From CAVSEK01 sp963726975 (GTDB lineage: Bacteria; Actinomycetota; Actinomycetes; Mycobacteriales; SCTD01): a DNA stretch of 64,000 nucleotides. This document shows, in pieces, positions 46,224 to 56,507 of this stretch (positions within the stretch are counted from its first letter, which is position 1; every line of letters starts with the position of its first letter). The notes beneath the pieces were generated by a model. It was not told the origin of the DNA. It searched no databases and saw only the letters and a list, made by a program, of their open reading frames with translations. The position numbers and the translations under genes were made by a program. The stretch lies in contig CAVSEK010000004.1 in NCBI GenBank assembly GCA_963726975.1, forward strand, positions 372,001 to 436,000, read 5' to 3'.

Positions 46224-46294
46224 CTCCCGGGGGAGGAGTCGAACCTCCGTTCAGGGATTCAAAGTCCCTCGTCCTGCCCCTGGACGACCCGGGA
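46224..46294 (-). tRNA. tRNA-Gln (anticodon UUG)
   Basis: A full cloverleaf on the minus strand: acceptor TCCCGGG/CCCGGGA, D stem GTCC/GGAC, anticodon stem AGGGA/TCCCT with loop CTTTGAA (anticodon TTG, complement of 46260-46262), T stem GGAGG/CCTCC with loop TTCGACT, discriminator G. CCA is not encoded. A tRNA-Gln gene beside glmU is the usual actinobacterial arrangement. Confidence 0.95.
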
Positions 46295-46382
46295 CCGCTG
46301 CTCGCCGGGCGGCTCGCGCCAGTCCCGCGCCGCAGGGTGCGGCCATCCTGCCAGCAGGCCGCCGGTCGCCTGGCGGGTGCGC

Positions 46383-46400
46383 ACCTACGCCTGCGTAGGT
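46383..46400. promoter_or_regulatory. Near-perfect palindrome (likely operator) upstream of the desaturase
   Basis: ACCTACGCCTGCGTAGGT: 8-bp arms and a 2-base centre. Its right arm merges with TAGGTTACGG, whose TAGGTT (46396-46401) could be a -10 box reading towards the desaturase gene, 114 bases upstream of its GTG. A TetR-family gene lies just downstream of the desaturase and is the obvious candidate binder. Confidence 0.6.
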
Positions 46401-46514
46401 TACGGTCGCGTCCCGGCGGCCGGACCTCCGCGGGCCGCGCCCGACCGCGTGCCCGCGGCCCGTGCCCGTACGGCGCGCACCGCCCGACCCTGCCCCGCCT
46501 CCCCGAGGACGCCC

Positions 46515-47499
46515 GTGACCGCTCCGCTGCTCGACGCCCCGAACACCACGATCGACTTCTTCGAGGACGACCGCGCCGGCCGCTGCAGGCGATGCCCAAG
46601 AGCCGGCTGCGGGCCCGCGCCGAGCAGGTCGCGCTGGCCGCCTTCATCGTCGTGCCGCTGCTCGGCCGTCGCGGCGAGCGCCTGTGGTGCTGTGGGGCCA
46701 CGGGCTGTCGCTGGCACGACGTCGTGATCAGTCGTCCGTGTTCTACGCCATCACCGGCCACGGCATCACGGTCGGCTTCCACCGCTACTTCACGCACGGC
46801 TCGTTCAAGGCCGGCCGCGCGCGTGCGCGTCGCGCTGGCGGTCGCCGGGTCATGGCGGTCGAGGGGCCGGTCACCCGCTGGGTCGCCGACCACCGCCGCC
46901 ACCACGCGTACAGCGACAAGGAGGGCGACCCGCACAGCCCCTGGCGCTACGGCGAGAACTTCCCGGCGCTGTGCAAGGGCCTGTGGCACGCCCACATCGG
47001 CTGGCTGTTCGACGTCGAGCAGACCGACCAGAAGCGCTTCGCGCCCGACCTGCTCGCCGACCGCGACGTCGACGGGTCAACAAGCTCTTCCCGCTCTGGG
47101 TGCTCGCTGAGCCTGGGCCTGCCGGCGCTGGTCGGCGGCCTGTGGGCGCAGTCGTGGCAGGGCGCCGCTCACCGCGTTCTTCTGGGCCAGCGTCGTGCGC
47201 ATGGCCGTGCTGCACCACTCCACCTGGTCGATCAACTCGATCTGCCACACCTTCGGCGAGCGGCCGTTCCGGACGCGCGACAAGAGCACCAACGTGTGGC
47301 CGCTGGCGCTCCGTCAGCATGGGCGAGCGCTGGCACAACCTGCACCACGCCGACCCGACCGCGGCCCGGCACGGGGTCGACCGCTGGCAGATCGACACCA
47401 GCGCCGAGCTCATCCGCGGCCTGGAGAAGCTGGGCCTGGCGACCGACGTGCGCTGGCCCGCCGCGAGCGGCTGGACGCGCGCCGGGTCGCGCGGCCTGA
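46515..47499 (+). CDS. Membrane acyl-CoA / fatty acid desaturase (frameshifted)
   Basis: Delta-9-type membrane desaturase. The three histidine boxes are present: GFHRYFTHGSF, DHRRHHAYSDKEGDPHSPW and RWHNLHHADPTAARHG. Hydrophobic stretches (EQVALAAFIVVPLLG, LGLPALVGGLW) give the usual membrane hairpins. The likely GTG start opens VTAPLLDAPNTTIDFFEDD. Frame changes fall near 46585, 46685-46740, 46825, 47075-47110, 47170 and 47310; the end is placed at the first stop compatible with the last segment and is approximate. Reconstructed length is about 325 residues. It is followed directly by a TetR-family gene, a known actinobacterial pairing for controlling unsaturation. Confidence 0.87.
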
Positions 47500-47540
47500 C
47501 GCCGGGCGCCGCGCGGCGACGCGCCGCTGCCGCGCCCCGG

Positions 47541-48135
47541 GTGCGGATGCCGGCCGCGCAGCGGCACGCCCAGCTGCTCGACGTCGGGCGCGTCGCTGTT
47601 CGCCGAGCGCGGCTTCGACGGCACCGCCGTCGAGGAGGTCGCCTCTGCGGGCCGGGGTGAGCAAGCCGGTCGTCTACGAGCACTTCGGCGGCAAGGAGCG
47701 GCTCTACGCCGAGGTCGTCGACGGCGAGGTCGCCACCCTGCTGGCCGGCTTCCACGCCGCGCTCGGCCGGCACCCCGCCGCGCCGCTGCTGGAGCAGGCG
47801 ATCCTGGCGCTGCTCACCTACGTCGAGGAGTGCACCGACGGCTTCCGGATCCTCGTGCGCGAGTCGCCCGGCGGCCGGCAGCGGGCTCGCCACCAGATCA
47901 TGAGCGACGTCGCCCGCCAGGTCGAGCACCTCCTGGCGCGCGAGTTCGCCGCCCGCGGGCCTGCCGGCGCGCTCGCGCCGCTGTACAGCCAGGCCCTCGT
48001 CGGCCAGGTCGCCCTGGTCGGCCAGTGGTGGCTCGACGCCGCGCCGGCCGGCGCGACGAGGTGTCGCGGCGCGCGTCGACCGACCTGGAACGGGCGGCGC
48101 GCCTGCGCGCCTGGAGACCGAGCTCGCGCCGCTAG
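47541..48135 (+). CDS. TetR-family transcriptional regulator (frameshifted)
   Basis: About 195 residues. The N-terminal helix-turn-helix reads PAAQRHAQLLDVGR, then FAERGFDGTAVEEV and RAGVSKPVVYEHFGGKERLYAEVV, the classic TetR DNA-binding unit. The C-terminal ligand domain is helical (EQAILALLTYVEECTDGFRIL, QVALVGQWWLDAAP). Frame changes occur near 47595, 47645 and 48060. Start could be GTG 47541 or ATG 47547. Immediately downstream of the desaturase in the same direction, so it probably represses or senses that gene's product and may bind the palindrome at 46383. Its stop overlaps that of the convergent dehydrogenase. Confidence 0.87.
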
Positions 48136-49278
48136 GGGCGCAGCACGACCTTCAGCACGCCCGGCTCCTTCTTCTGGAACCGGGGGTACCAGTCGGCCGC
48201 CTCGGCCAGCGGCACCTCCTGCGTGGTCAGGCCGGCGGCGCCGAGCGGGTCGCCGTCGCGCAGCAGGACGAGCAGCGTCGTCGGTCCAGCGGCGGACGTT
48301 GGCCTGGCCCCAGCGCAGCGTGACCTGCCGGTCGAACAGGTCGCCCAGCGGGAACATCTGCATCGCGCCGGTGTAGACGCCGGTCACCGACAGCGTGCCG
48401 CCGCGGCGCACCGAGGCCATCGCGTGGTGCAGGGCGATGAGGCGGTCGGGCTGCAGCTTCATCGCCTGCAGCACCCGGTCGGCGACCGAGCCGTGCGCCT
48501 CCATGCCGACCGCGTCGATGACGCGGTCGGCGCCGAGCCCGTCGGTCATGTCCTCGATGACCGTCGCCGGGTCCTTGTGCTCGGAGTCGTCGATCGTCTC
48601 GGCGCCCCACTCCGGCGCGCGTCGCCAGCCGGTCCGGGCACCGCGTCGACTCGCGATCACGCGCGTCGCGCCCTGGTGGCGGGCCATGCGCACGCACATC
48701 TGGCCGATCGGGCCGAGGCCGTAGACCGCGACGACGTCGCCCGGCTCGACCTCGGCGTAGTGCACCGCCTGCCAGGCCGTCGGCAGCACGTCGGACAGCA
48801 GCAGCGCGCCGAGCTCGGGCACCGACTCGTCGATCTTGATCGGACCGAAGTGGGCCTGCGGGACCCGCAGGTACTCCGCCTGGCCGCCGGGCACGCCGCC
48901 GTACAGGTGGGTGTAGCCGAACAGCGCGGCGCCCTTGCGGCCCTCGAGGTTCTGCGTGGTCTCGCACTGGCAGAAGAAGCCCTTGCGGCACAGCCGGCAG
49001 GTGCCGCAGGAGATGTTGAAGGGCACGACGACCCGGTCGCCGGGCCGGATGTGGGTGACCTCGCTGCCGACCTCCTCGACGACGCCCATCGGCTCGTGGC
49101 CGATGATGTCGCCCGGCAGCATGCCCATCGCGGCGCCCTTGCCGTACAGGTGCAGGTCGGAGCCGCAGATCGCGGTGGCGGTGATGCGGATGACCGCGTC
49201 GGTCGGCTCCTGGATGCTCGGGTCGTCGACCTCGTCGACGCTCACCTTGCTCGGTCCGTGCCACACGACGGCCTTCAC
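48132..49278 (-). CDS. Zinc-dependent alcohol/formaldehyde dehydrogenase-like protein (frameshifted near its 3' third)
   Basis: Medium-chain dehydrogenase of about 382 residues. Catalytic-zinc region AICGSDLHLYG and GDIIGHEPMGVVEEVG; structural-zinc cysteines in CGTCRLCRKGFFCQC; Rossmann loop VVAVYGLGPIGQMCVRMA. The class with the CxxCxxC...C lobe and KAVVWHGPSKVSVDEV start is the glutathione-independent formaldehyde-dehydrogenase-like group. Frame changes lie near 48635 and 48287, after which the chain ends in WYPRFQKKEPGVLKVVLRP. The GTG start has CCGGAGGTGG upstream. Substrate unknown. Confidence 0.87.
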
Positions 49279-49347
49279 GCCCACCTCCGGGTCCCTGGTG
49301 CAGGGCCGGGGTGCCCCTCCGCGGCCGGCCCACACCGGGCCGGGCCC

Positions 49348-51060
49348 TCAGTCGGTGGCCACCGGCACGTCCTCCGGCGTGCGCTGCTGCGGCAGGTCGG
49401 CGGCGACCAGCGACGGGTGGGTGCGGGCCAGGCGGCTGCCGGACACCGGCGGCAGCGACGCGCTCGGCGGGCCGCTGTCGACGGCGGCAGCGAAGTCGTC
49501 GGCGCCGGAGATCCGCCAGAGCAGCGCGTCGCTCGCGCACCCGCACCGTGGCCGTGCGCGGCACGCCGCGCAGCAGCCCGATCTCACCCAGGTAGCTGCG
49601 CGGGCCCATCGTGCGCAGCCGGCGGGGGCGCCCGCCCTCGCCGCGCGCCGTCACGTCGACCTCGCCCTCGACGAGGACGAACAGGGCGTCGGCCGGGTCG
49701 CCCTCGCGGAGCAGGACCGCGCCGCCGGGCAGCCGACCTCCTCGACGGCCCGGGCCAGCTGCTCGAGCGTCGTCCGCGGGGCGTCGGCGAACAGGTCGAG
49801 CACCTCCAGCAGCGCGACCTTCGGCGCGAGCGCCGCGACGGCGCCGGCCGACCGCCGGTCGGCCGCGCAGCAGCGGGCCCAGCCCGAGCGACGGTGACGG
49901 CCGGTGAAGCCCAGCCCCAGCACGAGCAGCGCGTGTCCAGCGAGCGACGTCGCGAGCAGCACGCTGGTGAGCAGGCTGGCGCAGAGGATGCCCACGAGCA
50001 CCGGCGTCTCGAGCACCCCGAAGACCCGGCTCAGCACGCCCGCGGCAGGTCGCGCTGCAGGGCGGTGATGGCCAGCACGTCGACGACGACCATCCCGACC
50101 CCCGCGACGACCTGCAGCAGCCCACCGGGCAGCTCGACGAGAGAGGGTGGAAGGCGGCGGGCAGGGCCAGGGCACATCCCGCCGACGATGACGGGCGCGA
50201 GGGCCCGGAGGCGGACGAGCCGGTTGACCAGCCCGCCGGCGAGCACGCCGCCGACGCGCCATGCTGGCGACCAGGTAGCTGTAGCCCTCGGAGCCGGTGC
50301 CGAAGCCTGGCTCATCGGCACGTACAGGACGGTGAGCGCGCCGTAGACCGCGCTGTCGAGCGCGCAGAAGAGGACCAGCACGAGCGCCACCGGCTCGCCC
50401 CGCAGCGCCGCCAGGCCGGTCGGCGACCTGCGGCCGCAGCCCGCCTCCTCCGGCGCCGCCCGGCGCTGCCGCAGGCGCAGGCGATGCACGAGCAGCGCGG
50501 CGAGCAGGAACGTGAGCGCGTTGAGCACGACCGCGCCGGCCGGGTCGCCGGCGAGCAGCAGAGCCCGCCGAGCGCCGGCCCGACGACCACGACGAGGTTC
50601 TCCAGCACCCGAACAGCGCGTTGGCGCTGGCCAGGTCCTTCTCCGGCACGACGTCCGGCAGCACCCCGGCGCGGCGGGCCGGTAGAACGGCGCGCCGGCG
50701 GCGGTCGCCGCCGACAGCGCCAGCACGAGCAGGACCGGCAGGTCCTGCTGCACGGCGACGCGCGAGGCAGGTCATGAGGACGAAGGACGACAGCGCGCTG
50801 GCGACCATGACCATCGTGCGGTCGTAGCGGTCGGCGATCGCCCCGGCCGGCGCCGACACGAGCAGCCGCGGCACCCACCCGGCCGCCGTCGTCGCCGCGA
50901 TCCAGCCCGGAGAGCCGGTCCGGTCGAACACGTAGACGATGATCACGATGTTGTAGGCCCAGCCGCCGACCGAGTCGACGAGGAAGGCACCGATGAGCAG
51001 GCGCAGGTCGCGCCGGGCGAGCAGGTCGCGGTAGCGCCCCGACGTCGTGGTGGTGCCCAT
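49348..51060 (-). CDS. MFS transporter with C-terminal cyclic-nucleotide-binding domain (frameshifted)
   Basis: About 570 residues when joined. N-terminal MFS half: DLRLLIGAFLVDSVGGWAYN, then IADRYDRTMVMVASALSSF and APFYRPA, PEKDLASANALF. The second half continues with LALRGEP-like loop, VIVGGM and LSRVFGVLETPVLVGILCAS. After about residue 415 a soluble Crp-like domain follows with EQLARAVEEV, then PADALFVLVEGEVDVTARG and PRSYLGEIGLLRGVPRTATV, the phosphate-binding cassette layout (GEIGLL..xRTATV) of cyclic-nucleotide domains. At least eight frame changes between 50780 and 49505. Transport controlled by a nucleotide is plausible. ATG start at 51060. Confidence 0.8.
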
Positions 51061-51244
51061 CGGCGCGCTCCTGTCGGCAGGTCGGTGCCGGGAGTATGGC
51101 CCTGCGGCGGGCTCCGCGGGGGGTCCGCTGCCGACCCGTCGCGTGGTCGTCCACAGGCTGCGGCGTTCCGGCCCGCGAGGGTGCCCGACGGGCCTACCGT
51201 GCGCGTCCTGCGGCCCGACCGGGCCGTCCCCCAGGAGGTGCCCC

Positions 51245-51712
51245 GTGACCGCTCCCGACCCCTACCGCACCCGCCCCGGCGACGTGCCGGGGCAGTTCGC
51301 CCCGCCCGCGGGCCAGGGGTGGGGCGGCCCGCCCTCGCCGTCCGGGCCCGGACCGGTCGGGCAGGTGCGCAGCACCGGGCTGGCGATGCTCCTGTTCGTC
51401 GTGACCTTCGGGATCTACGGGCTGTACTGGTACTTCGTCACGCACGAGGAGATGAAGCGGCACACCGGCCAGGGCCTGGGCGGGGGCATCGCCCTGCTCA
51501 TCGCGTTCTTCGTCGGCGTGGTGTCGCCGTTCCTCGTCAGCTCGGAGGTCGGCCAGCTGTACGCGCGGCGCGGGCAGGCCCAGCCGGTCAGCGGTGTGAC
51601 CGGGCTGTGGTACATGCCCGGGATCTTCCTGCTGGTCCTGCCGGTCGTGTGGTTCGTCAAGACGAACGGCGCGCTCAACGACTACTGGCGCAGCGTCGGC
51701 GCGACCGGCTGA
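51245..51712 (+). CDS. DUF4234 small membrane protein
   Basis: A 155-residue protein. A proline/glycine-rich N-terminus (about 1-38) is followed by three or four hydrophobic segments: LAMLLFVVTFGIYGLYWYF, GGGIALLIAFFVGVVSPFL, and MPGIFLLVLPVVWFVKTN. The line TFGIYGLYWYFVTHEEMKR is the DUF4234 signature. Its function is unknown. The GTG start has AGGAGGT six bases upstream. It is intact although both neighbours are frameshifted. Divergent from the MFS gene across 184 bp in which I see no clear signal. Confidence 0.85.
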   Translation: MTAPDPYRTRPGDVPGQFAPPAGQGWGGPPSPSGPGPVGQVRSTGLAMLLFVVTFGIYGLYWYFVTHEEMKRHTGQGLGGGIALLIAFFVGVVSPFLVSSEVGQLYARRGQAQPVSGVTGLWYMPGIFLLVLPVVWFVKTNGALNDYWRSVGATG

Positions 51713-51721
51713 GCGGCGGGC

Positions 51722-53490
51722 TCAGACCTGCTCGGACAGCTCCAGCCAGGCGTCCTCGAGCGCGGCCTTCTCGGCCTGCACCGCGCGCAGCTGCGCGTCG
51801 AGCGCGAGCACCCGCTCGGCGTCGGTCGCGGCCTCGGCGAGCTGCGCGTGCAGCTCGGCCTCGCGCTTGTCGAGCCGGCCCGATCTCCCGCTCCACGCGC
51901 GACAGCTCCTTCTTGGCCGCCCGCTGGTCCGCAGCCGAGGAGCGTGCGCGAGGGCGCGCTCCCGGACGCCGTCGGCGCGGCCCGGCGCACCCGCTCGGCG
52001 AGGTACTGCTCGACCCCGCCGGGCAGCGCCTTGACCGTCCCGTCGCCCATGAGCGAGGACGTGACGGTGGTGACCCGCTCGAGGAAGTAGCGGTCGTGGC
52101 TGACGACGAGCAGCGTGCCGGGCCAGCCGTCGAGCACGTCCTCGAGCGCGTTGAGCGTGTCGATGTCGAGGTCGTTGGTCGGCTCGTCGAGCAGCAGCAC
52201 GTTGGGCTCGCCCATGAGCAGTCGCAGCAGCTGCAGGCGGCGGCGCTCACCGCCGGACAGGTCGCCGACCCGCGTCCACTGCGCGTCACCCGTGAAGCCG
52301 AAGCGGTCGCACAGCGCTCGAGGCCCCGACCGGCTTGCCGCCGAGGTCGACCGACTTCGCGACCTGCTCGACCGCCTCGAGCACCCGCAGCGACGGGTCG
52401 AGCTCGGCGACCTCCTGCGAGAGGTAGGCGGCTTGACGGTCTTGCCGACCCGCACGTCGCCGCGCGTCGGGCTGCGCCTGACCGACGAGCACCTTGAGCA
52501 GCGTCGACTTCCCGGCGCCGTTGACCCCGACGACGCCGACCCGGTCGCCCGGCCCGACGCGCCAGGTCACGTCGTCGAACAGGACCCGCCCGTCGTACGC
52601 CAGGCGCAGCCCCTCGACGTCGTAGACCTGCTTGCCGAGCCGCGCGGTCGCGAAGCGCTGCAGCGCCACGTCGTCGCGCGGCGGCGGCTCGTCGGCGATG
52701 AGCGCGTTGGCGGCGTCGATGCGGAACTGCGGCTTGGTGGTGCGGGCGGGCGGGCCGCGGCGCAACCAGGCGAGCTCCTTCTTGACCAGCTGCAGCCGCT
52801 TCTGCTCGGCCGTCGCGGCGCTGCGGTCGCGCTCGGCGCGGGCCAGGACGTACGCGCGAGTAGCCGCCGTCGTAGGCGTCGACACTGCCCGTCGTGGACC
52901 TCCCACGTGCGGCTGTTGACCTCGTCGAGGAACCAGCGGTCGTGGGTGACGACGAGGTGGGCCTGAGCCGCGGGTGCGGCGCCTTGAGGTGGGCGGCCAG
53001 CCAGGCCACGCCCTCCACGTCGAGGTGGTTGGTGGGCTCGTCGAGCACGAGCAGGTCCCACTCCTGCACGAGCAGCGCGGCCAGCGCGACGCGGCGCCGC
53101 TCGCCGCCGGACATCGTCGCGACCGTGCTGTCCAGGCCGACGTCGTGCAGGCCGAGGCCGTCGAGGACCTCGCGCACCCGGGCGTCGCCGGCCCAGGTGT
53201 GCTCGGCGGCGTCGCCGAGGACCGCGGCATGGGCGGTGAGGTGCGCGGTCGACGCGGACGTCCTGGGTGAGCACGCCGACCCGCAGGCCGCCGGCGTGGG
53301 TGACCCGGCCGGACTGCGGCTCCTCGGCCTTGACGAGGGTCTTGCAGCAGCGTGGTCTTGCCGCCGCCGTTGCGGCCGACGACGCCGATCCGGTCGCCCG
53401 CGGAGATGCCGATCGAGACGCCGTCGAGCAGCTGCCGGGCGCCGTGCGCGACCGAGACGTGTCGAGGTTGACGAGGTTCGCCGCGGCCAT
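51722..53490 (-). CDS. ABC-F family ATPase, Uup-like (frameshifted)
   Basis: A soluble tandem-ATPase translation or ribosome factor. Cassette 1: GVVGRNGGGKTTLL, SGGERRRVALAALLV, LLVLDEPTNHLDVEG. Linker with charged helix (AEQKRLQLVKKELAWLRRG). Cassette 2: GVVGVNGAGKSTLLKVLVG, LSGGERRRLQLLRLLM, VLLLDEPTNDLDIDT. A C-terminal coiled coil (VQAEKAALEDAWLELSEQV) is the Uup mark. No membrane domain. Around ten frame changes between 53460 and 51880. ATG 53490 touches the ispE stop (TGATG). Position next to ispE-ksgA is common in actinobacteria. Reconstructed length is about 590 residues. Confidence 0.9.
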
Positions 53491-54386
53491 CAGCCGACGA
53501 CCCTGGCGCCGGGCGGCGGGGCCGTCGGCGACGGCGCACGGCCCGGCAGGCGGTGCCGCGCCAGCCCGAGGCGAGCGCTCCGCCGCGTGGGCGTCGTCGC
53601 GGGCGAGCAGCGACGACGGTCGGGCCGCTGCCGGAGACGACGCCGCCGAGCGCCCCGAGCGCGAGCGCCGGCGTCGACGACGCGCGCAGCGCGGGCCGCA
53701 GCGACGAGCGCGGCGGCCTGCAGGTCGTTGGACAGCGCCGCGCCGAGCGCCGCCGCGTCCCCGCTGCGCAGCGCGGCGAGCCGTCGGGGCGGGGTCGCCG
53801 GCGACCTGGACCGGCCCGGCTCTCGCGCTGGCGGTCCAGCTCGCGCGTAGACGGCCGGGGTCGACAGGCCGCCGTCGGCGAGCGCGAGCACCCACGCGTA
53901 CGAGCCGGCGCCCAGCACCGGGGTGAGGCGCTCCCCGCGGCCGGTGCCGAGCGCGGTGCCGCCGTGCAGCGCGAACGGCACGTCGCTGCCGAGCTGGGCG
54001 CCGATCGCGGCGAGCTCGTCGCGGGACAGGCCGGTCCCCCACAGCGCGTCGCAGGCGACCAGCGCCGCGGCGGCGTCGGCGGAGCCGCCCGCGCAGCCGC
54101 CGGCGACGGGGATGCCCTTGTCGATGCGGATCGCGACGGCCGGGTCGCACCCCGTGCGCCCGGCGAGCAGCCGTACGGCCCGGGCGGCCAGGTCGGTGCC
54201 GTCGGCGGCACCTCGGCCGCGCCCTCGCCGCGTACCTCGACGGTGAGCGCGGCGGCCCGCTCGCACGGTGACGTCGTCGGTGAGCGACACCGCGTGGAAG
54301 ACGGTGGTGAGGTCGTGGAAGTCGTCGGCGCGCCGCGGCCCGACGGTCAGGTGCAGGTTGAGCTTCGCCGGGGCCCGGGCCACCAC
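53490..54386 (-). CDS. ispE: 4-diphosphocytidyl-2-C-methyl-D-erythritol kinase IspE (frameshifted)
   Basis: Fourth step of the MEP isoprenoid pathway. VVARAPAKLNLHLTVG at the N-terminus and the GHMP ATP loop IPVAGGCAGGSADAAAAL are clear, followed by LAAIGAQLGSDVPFALHGG and SGSGPTVVA-like C-terminal loop. Frame changes near 54265, 54215, 53835, 53785 and 53575. Start choice: GTG 54386 just before the conserved core; a GTG at 54470 would overlap ksgA by 16 bases and is an alternative. Reconstructed length is about 300 residues. Essential gene, so breaks are probably sequence errors. Confidence 0.9.
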   Translation of the reverse strand: MVARAPAKLNLHLTVGPRRADDFHDLTTVFHAVSLTDDVTVRAGRRAHRRGTRRGRGRGAADGTDLAARAVRLLAGRTGCDPAVAIRIDKGIPVAGGCAGGSADAAAALVACDALWGTGLSRDELAAIGAQLGSDVPFALHGGTALGTGRGERLTPVLGAGSYAWVLALADGGLSTPAVYARAGPPAREPGRSRSPATPPRRLAALRSGDAAALGAALSNDLQAAALVAAARAARVVDAGARARGARRRRLRQRPDRRRCSPATTPTRRSARLGLARHRLPGRAPSPTAPPPGARVVG

Positions 54387-54454
54387 GCGGTCGTGCGGGC
54401 GGACGGGCGGGCAGCGGACTCTCCTGGTCGCGAGGGGCGGGACGTCCCCGAGGT

Positions 54455-55313
54455 CTAGGCGCGGCGGCACCGACGGCCAGCCGGGCGAAGTCGGTCACGG
54501 CCAGCTGCTCGCCCCGCGGCGAGGGGGCGATGCCCGCCGCCCGCAGCCGCCGCTCGGCCTCGGCGGCCGAGCCGGCCCACCCGGCGAGCGCCGCGCGCAG
54601 CGTCTTGCGGCGCTGGGCGAAGGCGGCGTCGACGGCCGCGAAGGTCGCCGCCCGGTCGCCGGGCGGCGGCTCGCGGCGGGTGAACGCGACCAGCCCGGAG
54701 TCGACGTGCGGCGCCGGCCAGAAGACCGTCCGGCCGACCGAGCCGGCCCGGCGGACGTCCGCCCACCAGGCCGCCTTCACCGAGGGCACGCCGTAGGTCC
54801 GGGAGCCGGGCGGGGCGACGAGCCGGTCGGCGACCTCGGCCTGCACCATGACCAGGCCGGTGCGAAGCGACGGCAGCCGCTCGAGCAGCCGCAGCAGCAC
54901 CGGCACGGCGACGTTGTAGGGCAGGTTGGCCACGAAGGCCGTCGGCGCGGGACCGGGCACGGCCTCGAGCCGCAGCGCGTCCTGCTCGACGACCTCGAGC
55001 CGGTCGAGCCGGCCCGGCAGCCGCTCGGCGACGGTCGCGGGCAGCTCGCGCGGCGAGCACCGGGTCGATCTCGACCGCGACGACGCGGGCGGCGACGCCG
55101 AGCAGCCCGAGCGTCAGCGAGCCCAGGCCCGGCCCGACCTCGACGACGACGTCGTCCGGCCCGACCCCGGCGGTGCGCACGATGCGGCGGACCGTGTTGG
55201 GGTCGATGACGAAGTTCTGCCCGAGCGCCTTCGTCGGCCGGGCGCCGAGCCGGTCGGCCAGGCGGCGGACGTCGGGCGCGCGTCAGCAGGCCGTCGTCGG
55301 CGCGCTCGCCCAC
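54455..55313 (-). CDS. ksgA: 16S rRNA (A1518/A1519-N6)-dimethyltransferase (frameshifted)
   Basis: Dimethylates two adenosines near the 3' end of 16S rRNA. ALGQNFVIDPNTVRRIV, VVVEVGPGLGSLTLGLL (SAM loop), VVAVEIDPVLA, FVANLPYNVAVPVLLRLLE (catalytic N-L-P-Y), PHVDSGLVAFTRR and FAQRRKTLRAALAGW are all present. Frame changes near 55280, 55050 and close to the 3' end (about 54470). GTG start at 55313, only 3 bases after the rpfB stop. Order rpfB-ksgA-ispE is the standard actinobacterial one. Confidence 0.93.
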
Positions 55314-55316
55314 CCG

Positions 55317-56507
55317 CTAGAGGTAGCGCCCGCAGACCGGCCAGGGCGAGCGGCCGGACCGCGAGTACAGGATCTTGGCGCGCGACGTCTGCTCCGCGGG
55401 GCTGGCGTCGACCGGGTTGCCGGAGCCGCCGACGCCGCGCCAGGTGCCCAGCGAGAACTGGTAGAGCCCGAAGTACTGGCCGCCGCCGCCGACCGCGCGG
55501 GGGTTGCCGCCGGACTCGCACCGGGCCAGCGCCGCCCAGTCGAGCCCGTCGGTGCCGCTCGGGGCAGCGGGCGCGGCGCGGGCGCGGCCCGCGTGCCGAC
55601 GGCGACCTGCTGCGCGACCGGCTCGGCGGTGCGGGTGGTCGCGAGCAGCGTGCGGCCGGTCTCGACGCCGTCGACGAGCGTCACGGCGTACGTCCGCCGC
55701 TCCGACCCGGGGCTGCCCGGCGCCGTGACGCGCTCGGTGCCGCGGGCCAGCGACGGGTCCTCGGTGCGCACGACGCCGGCGGCCAGGGCGACGTCCTCGA
55801 CGACCTGCGTGCTGTCGCGGCGCGTCACGGTGACGAGCAGGCCGTTGCTCACCGGCGCCCCGACCGGCACGTCGAGCGTGTCGCTCGGGCGCAGGCGACA
55901 CGCCGGTCTCGGCGAGCAGGTCACCGACCGTCGCCGCGGTGGTGCGCAGCACGGTGCGGCCGCCGTCGGCGGCGACCCCGGCGTCCTTGGGCAGCCGGAC
56001 GTCGAGCGCGAGGCCGTCGAGCCCGATCGCGCGGGAGCGGGACGCCGACAGCGCGGCGCCGGTGGCGTCCAGCCCGATCTGGTCGAGCGCCCCGGCGACG
56101 TCGTCGGCGGTGACCCAGACGGTGCGCTCCTGGCCGTCGACGACGAGCTGGAGCGGCCGGCCCCGGCGCAGCGCCACGAGCCCGCCGTCGCGCACCCGCG
56201 CGCCCGGACCGGGGGCGAGCACGTCGTGCTCCCCCGCCGAGACCCCGGCGCGGCGCAGCACGTCGGCGACCGTGTCGCCGTGCAGCGTCACCGACCGGGC
56301 GACCCCGTCCACGCGCAGCTCGACCGTGGTGGCGGTAGCGGCGTACACCGCGCCCGTCCCGACGACGGCCGCGAGCGCGGCGGCGCAGATCGAGGTCGCG
56401 GCGCGGCGCGAGGGGCGCGCGAGCGGGACCGGTCGCGAGCGCAGGGCCGTCCGCAGTCGCAGGGCGGGACGGACGAGCAGGCTGGGGCGGCGGTGCGAGG
56501 CTGGCAC
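55317..56507 (-). CDS. rpfB: Resuscitation-promoting factor RpfB-like protein (frameshifted twice)
   Basis: Secreted muralytic enzyme that wakes dormant cells and loosens peptidoglycan. After a basic N-terminus and one membrane helix (about 38-58) come repeated DUF348 units (ELRVDGVARSVTLHGDTV, LQLVVDGQERTVWVTADDV, ALDVRLPKDAGVAADGG), a G5 domain (VAPVSNGLLVTVTRRDSTQ... TYAVTLVDGVETGRTLL) and the C-terminal Rpf transglycosylase-like domain: LDWAALARCESGGNPRAV with the catalytic Glu, GLYQFSLGTWRGVGG and SPWPVCGRYL, the two cysteines forming the usual disulfide. Frame changes near 55890 and 55575. Start GTG 56507. The 368-bp leader is discussed separately. Confidence 0.92.
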   Translation of the reverse strand: MPASHRRPSLLVRPALRLRTALRSRPVPLARPSRRAATSICAAALAAVVGTGAVYAATATTVELRVDGVARSVTLHGDTVADVLRRAGVSAGEHDVLAPGPGARVRDGGLVALRRGRPLQLVVDGQERTVWVTADDVAGALDQIGLDATGAALSASRSRAIGLDGLALDVRLPKDAGVAADGGRTVLRTTAATVGDLLAETGVSPAPERHARRAGRGAGEQRPARHRDAPRQHAGRRGRRPGRRRRAHRGPVAGPRHRARHGAGQPRVGAADVRRDARRRRRDRPHAARDHPHRRAGRAAGRRRHAGRARAAPAAPSGTDGLDWAALARCESGGNPRAVGGGGQYFGLYQFSLGTWRGVGGSGNPVDASPAEQTSRAKILYSRSGRSPWPVCGRYL

